Shown here: positions 1 to 6,170 of the stretch, piece after piece
Layout: every line of letters begins with the position of its first letter
Position numbering within the stretch: the stretch's first letter is position 1
Source of the DNA: Sulfuricellaceae bacterium
GTDB taxonomy: Bacteria > Pseudomonadota > Gammaproteobacteria > Burkholderiales > UBA9220
NCBI GenBank assembly: GCA_019911985.1
Contig: JAIOJO010000547.1
Coordinates: 1-12,852, forward strand
DNA length: 12,852 nucleotides
Reading direction: 5' to 3'
The notes under the pieces: model-generated
What the model was told of the DNA's origin: nothing
The model's database searches: none
Seen by the model: the letters and a program-made list of their open reading frames with translations, nothing else
Position numbers and translations under genes: made by a program

Positions 1-277
1 GTTGGAAGTTTGAGGGGGGCTGCTCCTAGTACGAGAGGACCGGAGTGGACGAACCTCTGGTGTACCGGTTATCATGCCAATGGTATAGCCGGGTAGCTAT
101 GTTCGGAAGAGATAACCGCTGAAAGCATCTAAGCGGGAAACTCGCCTCAAGATGAGACTTCCCAGGGACTTGATCCCTCTAAAGGTTCGTCGAAGACTAC
201 GACGTTGATAGGCAGGGTGTGGAAGCGCAGTAATGCGTTAAGCTGACCTGTACTAATTGACCGTGTGGCTTGATCCT
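1..277 (+). rRNA. rrl: 23S ribosomal RNA, 3' end (partial)
   Basis: This is the last ~277 nt of 23S rRNA, cut by the window start. The sarcin-ricin loop (AGTACGAGAGGAC) is at 28-40, where elongation factors EF-Tu and EF-G act and ribotoxins cut. The flanking helices, and the closing segment ACTAATTGACCGTGTGGCTT at 253-272, match the bacterial 23S 3' domain. Aligning the loop with E. coli numbering puts the 3' end close to 277, but the exact mature end depends on processing. The gene is transcribed toward the 5S gene, so this is the distal half of an rRNA operon; 16S and any spacer tRNAs lie outside the window. Confidence 0.97.
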
Positions 278-373
278 ATAACCTTAAGTGGTTTGAAAAG
301 ATACATCGAAATATCCAAGACTTTACTTCTTCCTTTTGAGTTGGTTGCGAATGCCGCAGCCAACAGCCAGTTA
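278..373 (+). other. 23S-5S internal transcribed spacer
   Basis: This AT-richer spacer of about 96 nt separates the 23S and 5S genes and holds no tRNA. It contains a near-perfect hairpin: arm GTTGGTTGCG at 340-349, loop at 350-354 and arm CGCAGCCAAC at 355-364, with one G-U pair. The hairpin ends about 9 nt before the 5S gene. It is a plausible element for RNase processing of the 5S precursor; that role is inferred from its place and fold only. Confidence 0.8.
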
Positions 374-488
374 TGCTTGGCGGCCATAGCAAGTTGGAAC
401 CACCTGATCCCATCTCGAACTCAGAAGTGAAACGACTTAGCGCCGATGATAGTGTGGTCCCCACGTGAAAGTAGGTCACTGCCAAGCT
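374..488 (+). rRNA. rrf: 5S ribosomal RNA
   Basis: This is a complete 5S rRNA of about 115 nt. The start TGCTTGGCGGCCATAGC and the end ACTGCCAAGC pair to form helix I. The conserved central block CGAACTCAGAAGTGAAACG is present at 416-434, followed by the loop E/helix IV region. It is the last gene of the rRNA operon and is followed at once by a hairpin terminator. The ends may be off by one or two bases. Confidence 0.95.
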
Positions 489-494
489 CCTCTT

Positions 495-526
495 AAAAAA
501 GCCCTGTCGTATAGACAGGGCTTTTT
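495..526. terminator. Bidirectional intrinsic terminator between 5S rRNA and rsmI
   Basis: An 8-bp GC-rich stem (GCCCTGTC at 501-508 and GACAGGGC at 514-521) closes a 5-nt loop. It is preceded by six A (495-500) and followed by five T (522-526). Read on the plus strand it ends the rRNA operon; read on the minus strand the A-run becomes a T-run, so the same hairpin can end rsmI, whose stop codon is only 14 bp away. Confidence 0.92.
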
Positions 527-539
527 GCTTTTCTACGTC

Positions 540-1388
540 CTAATCGGTTTCCTTTTTTAGCGTAAGGCCCTCCGCGTAGAGTGCATTTTTCTTTTCTCCA
601 GATATTGCTGCAGCCAGTTTCACGGCTTGTTTTAGCGGTAGCTCCGCGACTAATAGCGCCAAAACCCGCTTGGATTCATCGCTGATCCCTGCTGCACGCA
701 TTTCGGGCGGTTTGCCTGAAATGAGTAAGACAAACTCACCCCTTTGCCGGTTGCTATCGGCGTTAAGCCAATCGAGTACATCGCCTAAGGCGCAGGAATG
801 AATGCTTTCAAAGGCTTTGCTTAACTCCCTTGCGATAGTGATCTCGCGTTTAGAGCCCAAAATATCGGCTAAGTCGGAGACGCACTCCAAAATACGGTGC
901 GGCGCTTCGTAGTAAACAAGGGTATGGGGAAAATCCTTAAAAGCCTCCAGTTCCTGCCTTCTTGAAGAGCGCTTGGAGGGCAGGAAGCCGTAAAAAAGAA
1001 AGTGCGGATCGGAGATGCCGGCGGCGGATAGCGCTGAAATGGCCGCGTTAGCGCCGGGAATAGGGACTGTAACTATGCCTTGCCGGCGGGCGACCGCGAC
1101 AAGATAAGCGCCGGGATCGCTTATCGCTGGCGTGCCCGCATCGCTAATAAGCGCAACGGTTTTGCCTGCGTCCAATAGTGCAATGATTTTGTCCGTTGCG
1201 CTACGCTCGTTGTGCTCGTGCAGCGACAGCAATTTCGTGCTGATTGCGTAGTGGTTCAGCAAGTGCGATGCGTGGCGCGTATCCTCCGCCGCGATAAAGT
1301 CTGCCTGCGCCAAAATTTCCAGCGCACGCAGGCTAATGTCCTTCAGGTTTCCAATTGGAGTGGCAACCACATATAATGTCCCTTTCAT
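540..1388 (-). CDS. rsmI: 16S rRNA (cytidine(1402)-2'-O)-methyltransferase RsmI
   Basis: RsmI uses S-adenosylmethionine to methylate the 2'-O of C1402 in 16S rRNA, next to the ribosomal P site. The 282-aa protein has the usual family length. It shows the tetrapyrrole-methylase fold signatures in order: YVVATPIGNLKDISLRA (6-22), AEDTRH (34-39), ISDAGTPAISDPG (81-93), PIPGANAA (109-116), FYGFLPS (132-138), YYEAPHRI (159-166) and ARELSKAFE (186-194). I chose the ATG at 1388 rather than an in-frame start at 1412: it begins at the conserved N-terminus and has a GGAA ribosome-binding site upstream. The gene is divergent from lpoA (starts 18 bp apart), as in E. coli, where the pair is yraL/yraM. It converges on the rRNA operon and shares its terminator. 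Confidence 0.96.
   Translation of the reverse strand: MKGTLYVVATPIGNLKDISLRALEILAQADFIAAEDTRHASHLLNHYAISTKLLSLHEHNERSATDKIIALLDAGKTVALISDAGTPAISDPGAYLVAVARRQGIVTVPIPGANAAISALSAAGISDPHFLFYGFLPSKRSSRRQELEAFKDFPHTLVYYEAPHRILECVSDLADILGSKREITIARELSKAFESIHSCALGDVLDWLNADSNRQRGEFVLLISGKPPEMRAAGISDESKRVLALLVAELPLKQAVKLAAAISGEKKNALYAEGLTLKKETD
1348..1377 (+). promoter_or_regulatory. Candidate sigma-70 promoter for the lpoA operon, inside rsmI
   Basis: A perfect -10 box TATAAT lies at 1372-1377, with a weak -35 TTTCCA (4 of 6) at 1348-1353 and an 18-bp spacer. Transcription would start near 1384-1387, giving a leader of only about 20 nt before the lpoA ATG. The box overlaps the fourth to sixth codons of rsmI on the other strand. 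Because the two starts are 18 bp apart, the lpoA promoter is expected to fall inside rsmI unless it overlaps the gap. Not tested. Confidence 0.5.
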
Positions 1389-1406
1389 ATCGAGTTCCGT
1401 TTGCCG

Positions 1407-2612
1407 ATGCAACGATTGTGGTCCTTTCTGGTGCTTGTAGTTGTTCTGCTCATACCTACGGGCTGTGCCTCGACAACGGGCTTACTCCGTGGGCTGGATA
1501 AACCGGTACAGTCGCCTTCGGTGCATAGTGCGGGGGCACAAGCCGTCACTAGACAGCCGATAGCGCGAGTCTCACCCGTTGCCGTGCAGCCCACACACAA
1601 TTCAGCCGTTCCTCTCGGCCATGCGTCAACACAGCAGATTGCGCTTATCTTACCATTGCAATCCGCTTCATTCGGCCGTGCTGCAAAAGCTGTCAAGGAC
1701 GGCTTTATGGCCGCCTTGGCTCAGCAGGGTAACAGCGATAGGCCGATTACTGTAAAAATATATCCTACCCGTGATCCCGCTGCAGAATCCCTGGCGGCAT
1801 ATCGTCAGGCGCAAGAAGAGGGCAGTCAACTGGTCGTCGGTCCTTTGACGCGCGATGCGGTCAATGCGCTGGCCACCAATGGACATCTCGATATTCCCGT
1901 TTTATCGCTGAATGTTTTGGACGATGAAACGAAAAGCCTACCCCCCAATTTATACTTGTTTGGACTGCCGCTAGAGGACGAGTCGAGGCAAGTAGCGCGG
2001 CTTGCCTATAGCGATGGCCTGCGAACAGCCGATATTGTGTATGCGCCCACGGCATTGGCTGAACGGATGAAAAAAGCATTTTCCGATGAGTGGCTATCGC
2101 TGGGAGGGCAGCTTGTGCGCGAACAGCCTTTTACCGTGAGCAAAGCTGGAATAGCGAATCTAGCTGAAAGTGAAGATACGACACCGGTCGACATGGTTTT
2201 TCTTGCCGCCGGCGCGGCTAAAGGGCGCTTGGTGCGCCCTCTGTTAAGCAATGACGTGCCGATTTATGCGACTTCGCAGATCTACGCTTACCGTTACGCT
2301 CCCCAGCTAAACTTCGGGCTAAATGGCATACGTTTTATCGATATGCCCTGGCTGTTGCAGCCAGACCACGCCGCAGTAATGCTCTACGCTAGGCCAAACG
2401 ATAAAACAACGCCCGAGATGGCAAGGCTTTATGCCTTGGGAATCGATGCCTTCCGCTTGGCGACGGAACTGTTGGGCCTTCCCGCCAAACCGGTGCAGCC
2501 TTTGGATGGCGTGACCGGGAAGATTCGCTTAACAACTGAACGAAAATTTGTCCGTGAGTTGACTGAAGCTACCTTTAGGCAAGGACATGCCGAGGCTATG
2601 GCAAGGCCGTGA
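1407..2612 (+). CDS. lpoA: LpoA-type penicillin-binding protein activator lipoprotein (short form)
   Basis: In E. coli LpoA is an outer-membrane lipoprotein that reaches through the periplasm to activate the peptidoglycan synthase PBP1A. This 401-aa protein starts with a lipoprotein signal peptide (hydrophobic stretch, lipobox PTGC with Cys at 20), then a low-complexity linker to about residue 75. The rest (about 77-395) is the LppC domain, with a periplasmic-binding-protein type 1 fold; family blocks include QQIALILPLQSASFGRA, VVGPLTRDA, IPVLSLN and LYLFGLPLEDE. E. coli LpoA is about 678 aa because it has a large N-terminal TPR domain, absent here. Place and neighbours (divergent rsmI, overlapping yraN) match the E. 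coli locus. The ATG at 1407 is preferred; a TTG at 1401 is in frame. No clear Shine-Dalgarno is seen. The stop overlaps yraN by 4 bp. Confidence 0.9.
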   Translation: MQRLWSFLVLVVVLLIPTGCASTTGLLRGLDKPVQSPSVHSAGAQAVTRQPIARVSPVAVQPTHNSAVPLGHASTQQIALILPLQSASFGRAAKAVKDGFMAALAQQGNSDRPITVKIYPTRDPAAESLAAYRQAQEEGSQLVVGPLTRDAVNALATNGHLDIPVLSLNVLDDETKSLPPNLYLFGLPLEDESRQVARLAYSDGLRTADIVYAPTALAERMKKAFSDEWLSLGGQLVREQPFTVSKAGIANLAESEDTTPVDMVFLAAGAAKGRLVRPLLSNDVPIYATSQIYAYRYAPQLNFGLNGIRFIDMPWLLQPDHAAVMLYARPNDKTTPEMARLYALGIDAFRLATELLGLPAKPVQPLDGVTGKIRLTTERKFVRELTEATFRQGHAEAMARP

Positions 2613-2956
2613 GCCAGGAAAGCGGTGCGAAGGCAGAGGATGCCGCGGCTGCTTATTTGGAACGACAAGGACTAAAAATCCTAAACCGTAACTACCGCTG
2701 CCGCTACGGTGAAATCGATCTAATCTGCCGCGATGGATCGACATTGGTTTTCGTCGAAGTGCGCTTGCGCACATCGGCGCGCTACGGCGGCGCGGCGGCC
2801 AGCATTACCTCGAAAAAACAAGGTCGGCTGCTGACCGCGGCGCGGCATTACTTGAGCAGCCTGGGTTCGATGCCGGAATGCCGCTTCGATGCGCTCCTCA
2901 TTGAAGAGTTGCAAACGGGTCAGATGCAATGGATACGCAATGCTTTCGGTGAATAG
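2609..2956 (+). CDS. yraN: YraN family protein (UPF0102, nuclease-like fold)
   Basis: This 115-aa protein belongs to the UPF0102/YraN family, which has a restriction-endonuclease-like fold and no settled function. The conserved core is present: ALERQG-like N-terminal helix, NYRCRYGEIDLI (28-39), VFVEVR (47-52) and RYGGAAASI (57-65 region), then CRFDA and the WIRNAF C-terminal motif. E35, D37, E50 and R52 sit where the D-ExK type metal site would be; an Arg in place of the usual Lys also occurs in E. coli YraN. The start is GTG at 2609 in a GTGA overlap with the lpoA stop, implying translational coupling. It follows lpoA in the same order as in E. coli. Confidence 0.93.
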   Translation: MSQESGAKAEDAAAAYLERQGLKILNRNYRCRYGEIDLICRDGSTLVFVEVRLRTSARYGGAAASITSKKQGRLLTAARHYLSSLGSMPECRFDALLIEELQTGQMQWIRNAFGE

Positions 2957-2961
2957 CCGAT

Positions 2962-2976
2962 CCGCCATGTAGGCGG
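2962..2976 (+). other. Small GC-rich hairpin between yraN and gmhA
   Basis: In the 42-bp gap between the two genes there is a perfect 5-bp stem, CCGCC at 2962-2966 and GGCGG at 2972-2976, with loop ATGTA. No T-run follows, so it is not an intrinsic terminator. It could mark an mRNA processing or stability site inside the operon, or be chance in GC-rich DNA. Confidence 0.3.
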
Positions 2977-2998
2977 CAAAGAAGGGAAAAACGCGGGT

Positions 2999-3592
2999 AT
3001 GGATCTAATCGCAAGAATACATCATCACTTCAGCGAAAGCGTCCAAATGAAACTGGACGCAATGGAAGTGCTGGCCGAGCCGATAGCGCTGGCTGGAGAA
3101 CGGATGGCGCAGTGTCTCCTGTCCGATGGGAAGATATTGAGTTGTGGTAACGGGGGCTCGGCTGCCGACGCCCAGCATTTCTCATCGGAGCTTCTTAACC
3201 GCTTCGAAATGGAGCGGCCCGGATTAGCCGCAATGGCGCTGACTACGGACAGTTCAACTCTTACCTCCATCGCCAACGATTACGATTTCGAACGGATTTT
3301 CTCCAAGCAAGTTTTGGCTCTGGGTCAGCCGGGCGACGTGTTGCTGGCGATTTCTACCAGCGGGAACTCGAAAAACGTCATAAGCGCAATGAACGCGGCC
3401 CACGAACGCGAAATGACCGTCATTGCGCTTACGGGTAAACAAGGAGGCGGCATGACGGATGCCATGGGGGAAGGGGATATTCTCATTTGTGCGCCGTGCG
3501 ATAAGACGGCGCGAATTCAGGAAATACATCTGCTGGCAATTCATTGCTTATGCGATGCAATCGATTGTCTGCTACTAGGGGTTGAGCCATGA
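2999..3592 (+). CDS. gmhA: SIS-domain phosphoheptose isomerase (GmhA-like, at the diaA position)
   Basis: This 197-aa single-SIS-domain protein is closest in type to GmhA/DiaA. GmhA converts sedoheptulose 7-phosphate to D-glycero-D-manno-heptose 7-phosphate, the first step to LPS core heptose; DiaA binds DnaA at initiation. Visible motifs are SCGNGGSAADAQHF (48-61), ELLNRF (64-69), IANDYDFERIF (91-101), AISTSGNSKNV (117-127) and RIQEIHLLAIH (172-182). The E. coli GmhA catalytic residues E65, Q172 and H180 align with E64, Q174 and H182 here. E. coli DiaA, as I recall its sequence, has Ser and Asn where these Glu and His stand. This and the rfaE2 gene downstream favour isomerase activity, though the genomic slot (yraN-X-dolP) is that of diaA. 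A GAAGGGA site lies at 2981-2987. The stop overlaps dolP (ATGA). Confidence 0.85.
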   Translation: MDLIARIHHHFSESVQMKLDAMEVLAEPIALAGERMAQCLLSDGKILSCGNGGSAADAQHFSSELLNRFEMERPGLAAMALTTDSSTLTSIANDYDFERIFSKQVLALGQPGDVLLAISTSGNSKNVISAMNAAHEREMTVIALTGKQGGGMTDAMGEGDILICAPCDKTARIQEIHLLAIHCLCDAIDCLLLGVEP

Positions 3593-4158
3593 TGCGTATA
3601 GCGGTTTTGTTTATATTGATTTTCTTAGTGCCCCAACTGCAGGGGTGTTTTCCTTTGGCGGCAGGCGGTGCGGTCGGCGGCGCCATCATGGCGAGCGATC
3701 GCCGGACGTCAGGGGCTTACGTCGAGGATCAGGAAATAGAAATTAAGGCCGCCAGCCGGATCGGCGAGAAGTTGGGCGATTCGGTCCACGTGAACGTCAC
3801 GAGTTTTAACCGGAACGTGCTGCTTACCGGGGAAGCGCCGTCGGCGGAAGCGAAGAAACAAGTCGAGGAGTCAGTCCGCGGTGTATTGAACGTGCGCGGG
3901 ATTTCAAATGAAGTGGCGATAGCCGGCAATAGTTCCTTTGCTTCCCGCACGAACGATGCCTATCTGACGTCCAAGATCAAGGCGCGCTACATCGACGCGA
4001 ATAAATTTCAAGCCTTGTACGTAAAGGTTGTGACTGAAGACGGTGTCGCCTACTTGCTTGGCTTGGTTACGCATCAAGAAGCGGACGATGCCGTCGAAAT
4101 TACCCGCACGACCTCGGGCGTACGCAAGGTCGTCAAAATATTCGAATATCTGGATTGA
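3589..4158 (+). CDS. dolP: DolP (YraP) dual BON-domain outer-membrane lipoprotein
   Basis: DolP is a division- and outer-membrane-associated lipoprotein whose C-terminal BON domain binds anionic phospholipid in E. coli; it supports envelope integrity and the BAM complex. The 189-aa product matches the E. coli length (191). It has a lipoprotein signal with lipobox LQGC (Cys 20), a Gly/Ala-rich stretch, the ASDRRTSG segment (35-42), BON1 (about 46-113) and BON2 (about 124-189, with YVKVVTEDGVAYLLGLVT). No Asp follows the lipid Cys, so Lol sorting to the outer membrane is expected. ATG 3589 overlaps the gmhA stop; a second ATG follows directly. An AGGGG site sits upstream at 3577-3581. Gene order matches yraN-diaA-yraP of E. 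coli. Confidence 0.93.
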   Translation: MMRIAVLFILIFLVPQLQGCFPLAAGGAVGGAIMASDRRTSGAYVEDQEIEIKAASRIGEKLGDSVHVNVTSFNRNVLLTGEAPSAEAKKQVEESVRGVLNVRGISNEVAIAGNSSFASRTNDAYLTSKIKARYIDANKFQALYVKVVTEDGVAYLLGLVTHQEADDAVEITRTTSGVRKVVKIFEYLD

Positions 4159-4175
4159 TTTCGATTTACACGTCT

Positions 4176-4661
4176 ATGTATTCCACCCCCTCATTCGAAC
4201 GCAAAATATGCGATCAGGCGGAGTTGCCGCGCCGAGCCACCGATCTGCCTCGCCCGCTGGTTTTCACCAACGGCTGTTTTGATATTTTGCATCGCGGCCA
4301 TGTTAGCTATTTGGCTCAGGCCCGCGCGCTGGGGGCCAGCCTGCTGGTGGCGGTGAATAGCGATGCTTCGGTACGGCGCCAGGGCAAGGGCGCGGATCGC
4401 CCCATCAATGGCCAAGAGGATCGCGCGGCTGTGCTGGCCGCGCTGGAAAGCGTCGATTTGGTGACCTTGTTCGACGATGACACTCCTCTCGCGGTGATTC
4501 TGCAATGCAAGCCCGATATTCTGGTCAAAGGGGGCGACTGGCAGCCTGAGGCGATCGTCGGCTCGCACGAAGTCCTCGCTTGGGGCGGGCAAGTGCATTC
4601 CATCCCCTTTCTTCACCAGAGTTCCACCACCGCCGTTCTGGCCAAGGTGCGCGGAGGCTAA
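4176..4661 (+). CDS. rfaE2: D-glycero-beta-D-manno-heptose 1-phosphate adenylyltransferase (RfaE2/HldC type)
   Basis: This enzyme transfers AMP from ATP to heptose 1-phosphate, making the ADP-heptose precursor of the LPS inner core. The 161-aa protein is a stand-alone cytidylyltransferase-fold domain, equal to the C-terminal half of E. coli HldE. It shows VFTNGCFDILHRGHVSYL with the nucleotide-binding HxGH at 39-42, VAVNSDASVRR (58-68), RPINGQEDRAAVLAALESV (75-93), DILVKGGDW (114-122) and the terminal SSTTAV (149-154). The kinase half is not in the window and must be elsewhere if the pathway is complete. ATG 4176 gives the usual family length; a TTG at 4155 overlapping the dolP stop is an alternative that would favour translational coupling. 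It is the last gene of the lpoA operon. Confidence 0.9.
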   Translation: MYSTPSFERKICDQAELPRRATDLPRPLVFTNGCFDILHRGHVSYLAQARALGASLLVAVNSDASVRRQGKGADRPINGQEDRAAVLAALESVDLVTLFDDDTPLAVILQCKPDILVKGGDWQPEAIVGSHEVLAWGGQVHSIPFLHQSSTTAVLAKVRGG

Positions 4662-4796
4662 GGCCTCACCGGGCAAGTGCGGAACCGGGCCTGAGAGCGA
4701 GCGGAAAACCGAAGCTTCCCACTTCATTTCTCGACGCTGCGGCGTATGCCGATAGCGTATTCAGATGTTCGTCTATCTATTTAAAGTGGCCATGAC
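4662..4796. other. Intergenic gap, no clear element
   Basis: This 135-bp gap separates rfaE2 from the FAD-linked oxidase gene on the same strand. I find no hairpin with a T-run and no convincing -35/-10 pair; AT-rich TATCTATTTAAA at 4774-4785 is the only promoter-like stretch and lacks a matching -35. The oxidase could have its own promoter here or be read through from the operon. Confidence 0.5.
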
Positions 4797-6164
4797 ATGC
4801 TATCCGATCCGTTCCATCAACGCTTGATCGACTTGTTGCCCAAGGAGGATCTGCTCGTCGATCCATCCGATTGCTATGCCTACGGATATGACAATTCGCG
4901 CAAAGTGTTCCCCCCGCAAGCAGTGGTTTTCGCGCGGGATACCGAGCAGATTTCGAGAGTCGTAGCCTTGTGCAATGAATTTTCGATTCCCTTGATTCCG
5001 CGCGGACGCGGCACGGGCACGGCGGGCGGCAGTTTGCCCGAGCGGGGCGGCGTCGTGCTTTCCTTGGAGCGGATGCGGCGGATTGTGAAATTCGATCCGG
5101 CCAATCGGGTGCTGGTGGTCGAGCCGGGCGTGCTCAACCAAGAGGCGCAAGACGCCGTGCGGCCATCCGGATTTTTCTGGCCGCCCGACCCGTCCAGCAG
5201 TGCCTACTGCAGCATCGGTGGAAATTTGGCGACCGGGGCGGCTGGGCCTCACGCGGTGAAATACGGTACTACCCGCGATCATGTGTTGGGGCTGACCGCC
5301 GTTACCGGTGCCGGAAAAATCATCCACGCCGGTTGCTATACCACCAAAGGGGTGGTGGGCTACGACTTGACGCGCTTGCTGATCGGCTCGGAAGGAACGC
5401 TGGCGGTTATCGCCGAGGCCACGCTCAAGCTCACGCCGGAGCCGGCCGCGCGCGGGGGGATAACCGCGCATTTTCGCGATAGCGAAGCCTGTGCCGCGGC
5501 GATTGCGGCGATCATGGCTCAGCCCTATGTTCCCAGTGCGCTGGAGTTCATGGATCGCGCCGCATTGGAATTGGTGCGGCGTCATTATGCCGATCTGGTT
5601 CCAGAGGCTACCCAAGCCTTGTTGATGATCGAGGTGGACGGCTCGCCTGGCGAAGTCGAGGCGGCGGGCGAGGCGATTGCGCGAGTATGCTGCAACGAGG
5701 GTTTGCTGCAAATCCGGATAGAGGCCGATAGCCGTGCCTTGTGGGCCGCGCGTAAAGCGCTTTCTCCCTTGTTGCGGGACGTGGCGCCGAAGAAGATTAA
5801 CGAGGATGTGGTGGTGCCGGTGTCGCGCCTGCCGGAACTGCTGCGCGGATTGGAGGCGTTGAGCGGACGTTACGGCTTGGCTAATGTCAATTTCGGACAT
5901 GCCGGCAACGGCAATATCCACGTCAATTGGCTGGTAGACCCGGACGACGCCGACCAAATGCGCCGGGCGCAAGCTTGCTTGGATGAAATGTTCGACCTTG
6001 TGCTCGGACTGAACGGCACGCTATCAGGGGAGCATGGCGTCGGCAGCGAAAAGAGAGCCTATGTGCCGCGCGAGATCGACGCCGCTACCTTGGCACTGAT
6101 GAAGGATGTTAAACGGGTATTCGACCCAAACAACATTCTTAATCCGGGTAAGCTTTTTCCGTAA
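4797..6164 (+). CDS. FAD-linked oxidase, GlcD family (2-hydroxy-acid dehydrogenase type)
   Basis: The 455-aa protein has an N-terminal FAD-binding type 4 domain and a C-terminal FAD-oxidase domain, as in the GlcD subunit of glycolate oxidase and in D-lactate or D-2-hydroxyglutarate dehydrogenases. Key blocks are IPRGRGTGTAGGSLP (67-81, pyrophosphate loop), PPDPSSSAYCSIGGNLA (129-145), VVGYDLTRLLIGSEGTLAVI (186-205), FGHAGNGNIHVN (366-377), LSGEHGVGSEKR (409-420, likely substrate/metal histidine H413) and FDPNNILNPGKLF (442-454). No GlcE or iron-sulfur GlcF partner lies next to it, so the electron acceptor and substrate (glycolate, D-lactate or another 2-hydroxy acid) cannot be fixed. No signal peptide is seen. 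The gene ends 6 bp from the convergent SPOR gene with no terminator visible between them. Confidence 0.9.
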   Translation: MLSDPFHQRLIDLLPKEDLLVDPSDCYAYGYDNSRKVFPPQAVVFARDTEQISRVVALCNEFSIPLIPRGRGTGTAGGSLPERGGVVLSLERMRRIVKFDPANRVLVVEPGVLNQEAQDAVRPSGFFWPPDPSSSAYCSIGGNLATGAAGPHAVKYGTTRDHVLGLTAVTGAGKIIHAGCYTTKGVVGYDLTRLLIGSEGTLAVIAEATLKLTPEPAARGGITAHFRDSEACAAAIAAIMAQPYVPSALEFMDRAALELVRRHYADLVPEATQALLMIEVDGSPGEVEAAGEAIARVCCNEGLLQIRIEADSRALWAARKALSPLLRDVAPKKINEDVVVPVSRLPELLRGLEALSGRYGLANVNFGHAGNGNIHVNWLVDPDDADQMRRAQACLDEMFDLVLGLNGTLSGEHGVGSEKRAYVPREIDAATLALMKDVKRVFDPNNILNPGKLFP

Positions 6165-6170
6165 ATCCGG

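Noticed and set aside
276..485. 69-aa open frame on the minus strand across the spacer and 5S rRNA
   Set aside because: It lies antisense over a clear 5S rRNA gene and has no recognisable protein motif or start site.
1449..1476. Minus-strand promoter-like pair (TTGTCG, 16 bp, TATGAG) for rsmI inside lpoA
   Set aside because: Both boxes match only 4 of 6 positions and the leader would be long; too weak to call.
4800..5972. 390-aa open frame on the minus strand
   Set aside because: It is a shadow of the FAD-linked oxidase in GC-rich DNA; the plus-strand frame carries all family motifs and this one none.
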